From NCBI GenBank assembly GCA_017513325.1, contig JAFXGC010000096.1, positions 1-36,333 of the forward strand: 36,333 bases of DNA. Reading direction: 5' to 3'. Position numbers and translations under genes: made by a program. Source of the DNA: Clostridia bacterium (GTDB taxonomy: Bacteria > Bacillota > Clostridia > Oscillospirales > CAG-272). The notes beneath the pieces were generated by a model. That model was not told where the DNA came from. It did no database searches and saw only the letters and a list, made by a program, of their open reading frames with translations. Numbering within the stretch: position 1 is the first letter of the stretch; each line of letters opens with the position of its first letter. Below, piece by piece: positions 30,923 through 36,333 of this stretch.

Positions 30923-32269
30923 ATGGAAAGAAATATTGTAACTGATCTTCAGATCTTTGCAGCAGGAGATGTTGTAAACGGCACAGAGGCATATGTTAAT
31001 GCCAACGAAGCAAACGCTGATGCGTATGCAGAGGGTAACGCAGGTCTCTCTGCTGAGATGAAAACATTCTATGATAAAACACTTATTGAACTGGCAAGCC
31101 CCAATCTTGTTTTTGATCAGTTTGCTCAGAAGCGTCCTATTCCCAGAAACGGCGGCAAGTCTATTGAATTCCGTCGTTTCAACAGCCTTCCTAAGGCGCT
31201 GAAGCCTATCACAGAAGGCGTAACCCCTACCGGAAGCAAGCTTACAGTAACACCTGTAAATGCTACAGTAGACCAGTATGGTGACTATGTTGAGCTTACA
31301 GATATGCTTGAGCTTACAAGCGTAGATCCTGTAGTGGTTGAAGCAACTAGACAGCTTGCTGATCAGGCAGGAAGAACAATTGATACAGTTGTCCGTAATC
31401 AGATCATGGGTGGTACAAACGTAAACTATTGTCCCGCAGTTGATGAAAACGGAAATGAAACTGAGATTACCAGCAGATCGCAGATCAACGGTAATTGTAA
31501 GCTTCGCGTTCGTGACGTATTCAAGGCGGCTGCACAGCTCAGAGCAATGAATGCACCTACAATTGACGGTTCTTACGTTGCTGTAATTCATCCCTACGTG
31601 GCATTTGATCTTATGCAGGATGCAGAAGGTCAGTGGGTTGATATCCAGAAGTATGCAAAGCCTGAAAACGTTCTTAACGGTGAGATAGGAACACTTGGAG
31701 GTGTTCGCTTCGTTCAGTCTTCCGAAGCTAAAATCTTTTATGGCGCGGATCTTTGCGCTGATGCAAGAAATCTCACAGTTTCTGCATACACAGCTGAAGC
31801 GACAGACTCAAATGTCAGCGCAGGCGAAACAACTGCGTACAGAGTAACTGTAAACGAAAATGTAACTATTGATATTCTTGGCAGAAAGGTTTTCTATAAG
31901 GGTAAGAACGGCGACGTAACAGCCACAGTTGCAGGTGTGAACACAGGCTCTAAGTATATCTATCTTGATCATGGTGAAGATATCACATATGCTTCAGGTG
32001 ATACACTTTGTCCCGGAGAAGGCGCGGGAGATGGCAGTGCTGTTTTTGCAACACTTTTCATTGGTGCAAATGCTTACGGAACAACTGATATTGCAGGCGG
32101 TGGTATTGAGCATATTGTTAAGCAGAAGGGTTATGGTAACGATCCCCTTAACCAGCGTTCTTCTGTAGGCTGGAAGGCTGCAAATGTTGCCTGCCGTCTT
32201 GTTGAAGAGTATATGCTGAGAGTGGAAAGCTCTTCTTCTTTTGCTGCTTCTGTTATGGAGGCAAACTGA
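30923..32269 (+). CDS. Major capsid protein, N4-gp56-type (HK97 fold)
   Basis: A 448-residue virion shell protein. Landmarks of the N4-gp56-type capsid family are visible: MKTFYDKTLIELASPNLVFD, QKRPIPRNGGKSIEFRRFNSL, ITEGVTPTG and YGDYVELTDMLEL, then AVIHPYVAFDLM, GTLGGVRFVQSSEAKIF and the C-terminal KQKGYGNDPLNQRSSVGWKA. Between about residues 275 and 370 lies a beta-rich segment (NLTVSAYTAEA to DTLCPGEG) that may be a surface insertion. AAAGGAAAGG precedes the ATG, 17 bases after the scaffold-like gene. The frame is intact and codon use is like the host genes. The long opposite-strand frame here is a shadow. Confidence 0.9.
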   Translation: MERNIVTDLQIFAAGDVVNGTEAYVNANEANADAYAEGNAGLSAEMKTFYDKTLIELASPNLVFDQFAQKRPIPRNGGKSIEFRRFNSLPKALKPITEGVTPTGSKLTVTPVNATVDQYGDYVELTDMLELTSVDPVVVEATRQLADQAGRTIDTVVRNQIMGGTNVNYCPAVDENGNETEITSRSQINGNCKLRVRDVFKAAAQLRAMNAPTIDGSYVAVIHPYVAFDLMQDAEGQWVDIQKYAKPENVLNGEIGTLGGVRFVQSSEAKIFYGADLCADARNLTVSAYTAEATDSNVSAGETTAYRVTVNENVTIDILGRKVFYKGKNGDVTATVAGVNTGSKYIYLDHGEDITYASGDTLCPGEGAGDGSAVFATLFIGANAYGTTDIAGGGIEHIVKQKGYGNDPLNQRSSVGWKAANVACRLVEEYMLRVESSSSFAASVMEAN

Positions 32270-32270
32270 T

Positions 32271-32468
32271 ATGGGGAAGATGAGAGATGTCTTTATTCCC
32301 AGAAAGAATAAGGCGGACACAGAACGCTATGTAGCTGTCAATGGCGAAAATATGCTTGTTCATACCGGAAAAATGATCTCTGTACCCGTAAGATTTGCAG
32401 AGGTAATTGAGGAAAGCCAGCGTTGCGATACTTTGGCTGAAAAGTTTATTGAGGCAAATTCAAACTAA
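32271..32468 (+). CDS. Small head-associated protein (65 aa)
   Basis: Encodes MGKMRDVFIPRKNKADTERY and then VAVNGENMLVHTGKMISVPVRFAEVIEESQ. Small proteins with a V-x-V-N-G-x-x-x-x-I-x-x-G-x-x-V-x-V-P pattern directly after N4-gp56-type capsid genes are known to me, with no firm function (possibly capsid decoration or head completion). The start is the ATG one base after the capsid stop, with GGAGG at the end of the capsid gene as ribosome site. A longer in-frame reading inside the capsid gene is not favoured. Confidence 0.72.
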   Translation: MGKMRDVFIPRKNKADTERYVAVNGENMLVHTGKMISVPVRFAEVIEESQRCDTLAEKFIEANSN

Positions 32469-32479
32469 AAAGAGGGAAA

Positions 32480-32503
32480 TGCCTGCGGCAAAAGCCGCAG
32501 GCA
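32480..32503 (+). other. GC-rich hairpin inside the virion-like module
   Basis: A 10-bp perfect stem (TGCCTGCGGC / GCCGCAGGCA) with an AAAA loop lies between the small head gene and the connector-like gene. No T-run follows, so it is probably an RNA-processing or stability element that sets capsid above tail gene expression, not a complete terminator. Confidence 0.65.
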
Positions 32504-32524
32504 GAATCCTCAGAAGGAGGAATT

Positions 32525-32887
32525 ATGAAAGTCAGTGAAGCAATCACTCTTGCTGATAAGTATACAGGTTCTACTGTTGAAAGCGAGCTAAAATACAGAT
32601 GGCTTCAGCAGATTGAGGATATTATTTACAATGAGGTCATATTGACACATAAAGAACCATTTTCCAAACCTGATCCAGTGCTTCAAAGAGACAGAGAATT
32701 GATATGTCCTGAACCATACAGTGAACTATATATCCATTACATCAATGCTCAGAATGATCTTTTGCACAGAGACACCCGTAGTTTTGAAAACAGTGCTTCA
32801 GCTTTTGCTAGTGCCTTCGCATCATATACGGATTGGTATAACAGAACTCATATGCCTGATTCTAAGATTGAAAGGATAATTATATGA
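32525..32887 (+). CDS. Putative head-tail connector protein (120 aa)
   Basis: A small helical protein beginning MKVSEAITLADKYTGSTVES, then LKYRWLQQIEDIIYNEV, a loop with LICPEPYSELYIHYINAQNDLL, and a final helix ending YTDWYNRTH. The helical bundle with a polar loop, the length and the position after capsid genes suggest an adaptor/connector protein of the gp6-like type. This is a fold and context guess; I recognise no exact family. AAGGAGG precedes the ATG. The stop overlaps the next start (ATGA). Confidence 0.6.
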   Translation: MKVSEAITLADKYTGSTVESELKYRWLQQIEDIIYNEVILTHKEPFSKPDPVLQRDRELICPEPYSELYIHYINAQNDLLHRDTRSFENSASAFASAFASYTDWYNRTHMPDSKIERIII

Positions 32888-34641
32888 GAATACCATATCA
32901 GAAGAGAATTCTACAGAATAAGAAGAGCATCGCCGGTTTCAGAGGCCTTGACAGAAGAGTAGGAATGGGAGCAAACTCTTTTTATAATATGACTAATATG
33001 AGTGGCAAAGAGCCGAACTGTATTTCAACCAGGAATAAAAGAGGAAAACTGGATCTTAATGCTACAAAAATAAATTCCTTTATTTCTACAGACGTTAAAA
33101 TTGACGGTGTTATCAGAGAAAACGTTTTTATCACATTGGGTGGCGACAGACTCAAAGCTTACTATTATGAAAATAATATTCTTAAAACAAAAATTCTTAT
33201 GAGCACGGCGGATTTTACAAGTAATGAAAACTGTATGATAGCTTCCGGTGGTTATTTGTATTTCTTTCCTGATAACAAGTATGTAAACCTTATGAATCTT
33301 GGAGATAAAGGTAATTTGGGAGCAAAAGTTGATCTGCCTTATGGTGCAAACGATGAGTTTTTCTTTGAAACTGAGTTTATTTCTACTGATGAAAAGGGTA
33401 TTGACCAAGTGAATGATTCAGGATATGTAAAGATTGTGTGTAAGAAATATAAAAACGATACCTCACAGAAAGGTGAGTATGTTTCAAATTTCAACTACAC
33501 ATATGAGTTCAATGAAGACGATTTCATAGAGATACATGGAACTGTTTTTGACGGGCTTTATAAAATAGCATATATACCGGAAACGGATGATTATCTGGTG
33601 GTGAAAGGTTATCTCGACTCGGATTTTTCACAAAACGATAGTTTGGTCACAATTTCACGAAACATACCTGAAATGGACTATGTTACGGCAGCAGGAAACC
33701 GTTTGTGGGGATGCAGATATGGAATCAATGAAAAAGGGCAGCCTGTAAATGAAATTTATGCTTGCAGATTGGGCGATGCGAAAAACTGGTATAGCTTTGA
33801 GGGCATCTCAACTGATTCATATTCGGTTTCGGTTGGTGTTGATGGAGTTTTTACAGGAGCAATAACCTATGAAGGAGATCCTTTCTTCTTCAAGGAAGAT
33901 TCAGTGCTGCGGATATATGGTTCTCGCCCATCGGACTTTAAAGTTATCACAAACAACATAAGAGGTATAGAAAACGGAAGCAGCAAAAGTTTGGTGATCG
34001 TTGATGATACTCTTTATTATAAAACCTATAACGGAATCGTTGCATATAATGGCGGAATGCCCTATAACATTGATGAAGCTCTTGGAAGTGAGATATATCG
34101 AAATGCCGCGGCAGGGTGCCGCTGCGGAAACTATTATGTTTCAATGGAGAATGAGTGTGGAGAATACGAGCTTTTTGTATACGATACTTCGGAAAAAGAG
34201 TGGTATCGCGAAGATAATATGAAGGTCACTGAGTTTTGTCGAAGTGGTAATGAACTGTATATGCTTGTAGACAGCGATGATGGTTCAAAGATATATTCAG
34301 TGGGTGGTGAAGGTGAAGTTGATAATGAAAAAACAATATTCTGGAGTCTTGAGAGCCCTGATATTGATTATTACCTTGCCGGTAAAAAAGCAACCACCAA
34401 ACTTGAAATCAAGCTGAAGTTATCTGAAGGTTCATATTTTAATGCGGAAATAAGCTATGACGGTGATAGAAATTGGCATAAGATAGCTGCTGAAAACGGA
34501 CCGCTCAGATGTATTTCGGTTGTGCTAAGGCCACGGCGTTGCGATAGTTTTCGTCTCAGATTCAGCGGTCACGGAGAGGTAAGCTTTGTTTCTATGACAA
34601 GATACACAACTGAAAGCGGCGATAAACCGGGAGGAAGATGA
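32884..34641 (+). CDS. Putative beta-propeller tail nozzle / tail tube protein
   Basis: A 585-residue beta-rich protein. The central section has repeated propeller-like blades: TAAGNRLWGCRYG, ACRLGDAKNWYSFEG, VDGVFTGAITYEGDPFFFKEDSVLRIYG, VIVDDTLYYKTYNGIVAYNG and ELFVYDTSEKEWYRED. Such sequences are typical of podovirus tail proteins at the head-tail junction or nozzle (P22 gp10-like or tubular protein B-like); the assignment is by pattern. The C-terminal ~110 residues (FWSLESPDIDYYLAGKKATTKLEIKLKL) are a separate beta-sandwich. Coupled by ATGA to the connector-like gene and by ATGA to the next small gene. No frameshift is present. Confidence 0.7.
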   Translation: MRIPYQKRILQNKKSIAGFRGLDRRVGMGANSFYNMTNMSGKEPNCISTRNKRGKLDLNATKINSFISTDVKIDGVIRENVFITLGGDRLKAYYYENNILKTKILMSTADFTSNENCMIASGGYLYFFPDNKYVNLMNLGDKGNLGAKVDLPYGANDEFFFETEFISTDEKGIDQVNDSGYVKIVCKKYKNDTSQKGEYVSNFNYTYEFNEDDFIEIHGTVFDGLYKIAYIPETDDYLVVKGYLDSDFSQNDSLVTISRNIPEMDYVTAAGNRLWGCRYGINEKGQPVNEIYACRLGDAKNWYSFEGISTDSYSVSVGVDGVFTGAITYEGDPFFFKEDSVLRIYGSRPSDFKVITNNIRGIENGSSKSLVIVDDTLYYKTYNGIVAYNGGMPYNIDEALGSEIYRNAAAGCRCGNYYVSMENECGEYELFVYDTSEKEWYREDNMKVTEFCRSGNELYMLVDSDDGSKIYSVGGEGEVDNEKTIFWSLESPDIDYYLAGKKATTKLEIKLKLSEGSYFNAEISYDGDRNWHKIAAENGPLRCISVVLRPRRCDSFRLRFSGHGEVSFVSMTRYTTESGDKPGGR

Positions 34642-34832
34642 TGAAAATAAAAATAAGCAATCCTCCCGTGCAGAGTGGCGATAAATATGATATGGAAAAG
34701 CTTATGGCGTGGTTATATCAGTTGACTTTGGCTGTGAATATGGGTTTTTCCAATATCAGTTACGACAATCTTAGTGATGATCTTGTGAGGGATCTGGAAA
34801 GGATGATGGAAAATGGCAAAGAAAACGAATAA
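34638..34832 (+). CDS. Small virion-module protein (64 aa)
   Basis: Encodes MMKIKISNPPVQSGDKYDME, then KLMAWLYQLTLAVNMGFSNI and an acidic helical end (LSDDLVRDLERMME). No family recognised. The segment W-L-Y-Q-L-T-x-x-V-N is like short phage tail-module proteins lying before ejection or tape-measure genes. GGAGG lies just upstream. Either of two adjacent ATGs may be used; the first overlaps the previous stop by four bases. Its 3' end overlaps the next gene by 20 bases. Confidence 0.65.
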   Translation: MMKIKISNPPVQSGDKYDMEKLMAWLYQLTLAVNMGFSNISYDNLSDDLVRDLERMMENGKENE

Positions 34833-35520
34833 AGATGATAATATGCTTAATTCAGATCCAATTGAATCTGACGTATCATTAAAAGCTCAGGAAGCATTAA
34901 ATGAGCAAAAATACAGGATACTTATGGATGCAGGGCATATTAACGATTCTTTAGTATCTGATGACGGCATAGCAAGTGATAGCAATTTAAAAAAAGATGT
35001 TTCAGATTCTTATGCTGACTGGAAAAGCAAAGAAAAACCTAGCTATGACGATGTATACAGAGACGATATAGAAAAAACGCGCAAAGAACTTGAAACAAGA
35101 GAATTCTCATATGATGTAAACGAGGATGAAGCATACAGGCGATACCGTGACAGTGTAAAGAACAGTGCAGAACTGGCACTTGCCGATGCCATGGGTTTGG
35201 CATCTTCGCTGACAGGAGGGTATTCAAATTCTTATGCACAACTCGCAGGTCAGGCTGCTTTCTCTGATACCATAAAAACCGCTGATGAAAAAGTTTTCGA
35301 TTTTTATAAAGAAGCATACAACAGATATTCAGAAGAAACCGATAATATTGAGGACCGATTGGAGATGCTTCTGGATATGGATGATACGGAGTGGGACAGA
35401 TATATTGATATGCTTGATGAATACAATGATGAAGGCGAAAGACTTTTTGATCAGCTAACTAAAATGTCAGATGAAGAATTTGATCGGTTTTATTCAATGT
35501 ATAAGCTTTCGGTAAAATAA
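34813..35520 (+). CDS. Putative internal virion / DNA-ejection protein
   Basis: A 235-residue acidic, largely helical protein. Residues 1-95 are polar and low in hydrophobics. Residues about 100-160 hold AYRRYRDSV, then LADAMGLASSLTGGYSNSYA and GQAAFSDTI, a segment I associate with virion-internal or tape-measure-like proteins of Firmicute podoviruses. The C-terminal ~70 residues are a heptad-like acidic coiled coil (DRLEMLLDMDDTEWDRYIDMLDE). Such proteins are often injected with or guide DNA through the tail; here the role is inferred. It is the last gene before a strong terminator. Confidence 0.62.
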   Translation: MAKKTNKDDNMLNSDPIESDVSLKAQEALNEQKYRILMDAGHINDSLVSDDGIASDSNLKKDVSDSYADWKSKEKPSYDDVYRDDIEKTRKELETREFSYDVNEDEAYRRYRDSVKNSAELALADAMGLASSLTGGYSNSYAQLAGQAAFSDTIKTADEKVFDFYKEAYNRYSEETDNIEDRLEMLLDMDDTEWDRYIDMLDEYNDEGERLFDQLTKMSDEEFDRFYSMYKLSVK

Positions 35521-35544
35521 AAAACGCCCAATCGGGCGTTTTTT
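35519..35544. terminator. Bidirectional terminator at the end of the virion-like module
   Basis: An 11-bp perfect stem (AAAAAACGCCC / GGGCGTTTTTT) with an AATC loop. It begins inside the last module gene's stop codon and ends inside the convergent gene's stop codon, serving both. Confidence 0.93.
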
Positions 35545-36333
35545 ATTTGTTTATTGTGATAGAATCAATAACCTTCATAGTAATATCTTCTCTTTCAAGC
35601 TCATCCTCTATGCAAAGGTGAACCACGTAATCAGGAGATATGCGAATCAGCACAGAATAATAGCCTTCGATTCCGCGGGGTTCCCTTTGCAGAAAATAAG
35701 AATAATTATTTCCATTTGAGGTCGTGCCGGTGAAGAACTCACTCATATATAATTCTCCTCCGGCAAGTCCCTTGGAATTTGCTTCATCTAAAGTAACTCC
35801 TGTCTGAACCAACCTCATAATACTCATGGCGCTTGTATATCCTGAATAATCTGTTTTATCAAAATATTTAAAATATCTGCCTTCTTTTCCGCTCCAATGC
35901 TCCGGAATGTCAATGCTTATAGTAATGGGATCAAAATATGTAAGTGCCTCTTGATCACGGTAATCTACATTTTCATCATATGTAAAGCAGAAGTCAAATT
36001 TGTAGCTTTCGGTTGTATAAGAGATGTTATTGAAATCAATAACCTTAACGGGAGTCACGTTTACAATATCTACCTCTCCTGCTTCTTTTCTGAGGTAAAG
36101 CGTATACTCTGTGCCTGTTTTATCCTTAATAGTTGTTCTGTTGTTTTCCAGAAATTTCTCGGTGGCGTCAATGTTTTTGAATTTGATCTTTAAGGAATAG
36201 TCGTATGAATCCTTGGCTAAAGCTTCAAGACTTGCACTTTTCAATAGATTAATAACTTCTTCGCTGTTTTCATAAGAATTCATACTGTTCTGCCATTGTT
36301 CAGTCATAGGGAGTTGCATTTTTTTCATATCTG
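35543..36333 (-). CDS. Hypothetical protein, 5' end probably cut by window edge
   Basis: At least 261 residues; I do not recognise the family. The visible N-terminus (KKMQLPMTEQWQNSMNSYENSEEVINLLKSAS) has no signal peptide, and no in-frame stop precedes it before the window edge, so the true start may lie outside. A basic/hydrophobic middle (YDYSLKIKFKNIDATEKFLENN) reads like a threshold-type sensor or anti-sigma-like surface domain, but this is not a match. The rest is a beta-rich fold (IPEHWSGKEGRYFKYFDKTDYSG, NYSYFLQREP, YYSVLIRISPDYVVHLCIED) like the exported substrate-binding domains of lipoproteins. It converges on the virion-like module. Confidence 0.7.
   Translation of the reverse strand, partial: DMKKMQLPMTEQWQNSMNSYENSEEVINLLKSASLEALAKDSYDYSLKIKFKNIDATEKFLENNRTTIKDKTGTEYTLYLRKEAGEVDIVNVTPVKVIDFNNISYTTESYKFDFCFTYDENVDYRDQEALTYFDPITISIDIPEHWSGKEGRYFKYFDKTDYSGYTSAMSIMRLVQTGVTLDEANSKGLAGGELYMSEFFTGTTSNGNNYSYFLQREPRGIEGYYSVLIRISPDYVVHLCIEDELEREDITMKVIDSITINK

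Noticed and set aside
30737-31591. A 284-codon minus-strand open frame opposite the capsid and scaffold genes
   Set aside because: It is Cys-rich and without recognisable domains, lies wholly opposite strongly supported genes and has no sensible neighbours; it is a by-product of codon bias on the other strand.
30172-35545. Search for attachment sites or flanking direct repeats around the virion-like module
   Set aside because: I saw no duplicated end sequence, tRNA target or integrase by eye; longer flanks would be needed to exclude it.

Overview
The window looks like a chromosomal segment of a gut-type clostridial Firmicute, probably near Oscillospiraceae/Christensenellales. This is inferred from moderately low GC, a 56-residue clostridial 2[4Fe-4S] ferredoxin, a split ThrE exporter, DUF4317 and DUF3048 family proteins, and a paired-hairpin repeat ending in GATGAGG of a kind I associate with such genomes. 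There are no rRNA or tRNA genes, CRISPR arrays or recognisable insertion sequences. No gene-free stretch exceeds 300 bases.

Left part (1-7.1 kb, minus strand after a cut PAP2 phosphatase): a housekeeping cluster in the order holB, ricT, ferredoxin, trmN6-like methyltransferase, rsmI, metG, tatD. It matches the Bacillus holB-yaaT-(yabA)-yabB-(yazA)-yabC-metS-yabD block, with the ferredoxin as an extra. A perfect-consensus promoter (TTGACA-17-TATAAT) drives it, with further promoters before the ferredoxin and metG.

7.1-17.7 kb (plus strand): a secreted or anchored unknown protein; a run of a Gfo/Idh oxidoreductase, coaE, a lytic transglycosylase and an M18 aminopeptidase; then prfA and sua5 (translation), a ParC-type topoisomerase subunit, a 35-residue membrane peptide and an MFS transporter. 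Three copies of the paired-hairpin repeat lie around prfA-sua5-parC, and one forms the C-terminus of Sua5.

17.7-23.7 kb: a feoA-feoB-FeoB-associated ferrous iron operon (minus) with three GTTAGC-N4-GCTAAC operators; a divergent TIM-barrel gene that appears to be leaderless; an EamA transporter preceded by a strong promoter and a 23-codon Tyr/Phe-rich candidate leader peptide; and a convergent two-gene ThrE exporter.

23.7-30.2 kb: a DUF3048 lipoprotein with an unknown partner, a D-Ala-D-Ala carboxypeptidase, pgi, a small P-loop protein, and a DUF4317 gene overlapping a minimal alkyltransferase-domain gene.

30.2-35.5 kb: the most unusual region. Seven intact, tightly packed plus-strand genes look like a podovirus virion module: a scaffold-like protein, an N4-gp56-type major capsid protein, a small head protein, a connector-like protein, a beta-propeller tail protein, a 64-residue protein and an internal/ejection-like protein. 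No integrase, terminase, portal, replication or lysis gene is visible. The module has its own -10 element flanked by palindromes and ends at a strong bidirectional terminator. It is a candidate domesticated capsid or particle system. The window ends in a minus-strand unknown gene cut by the right edge.
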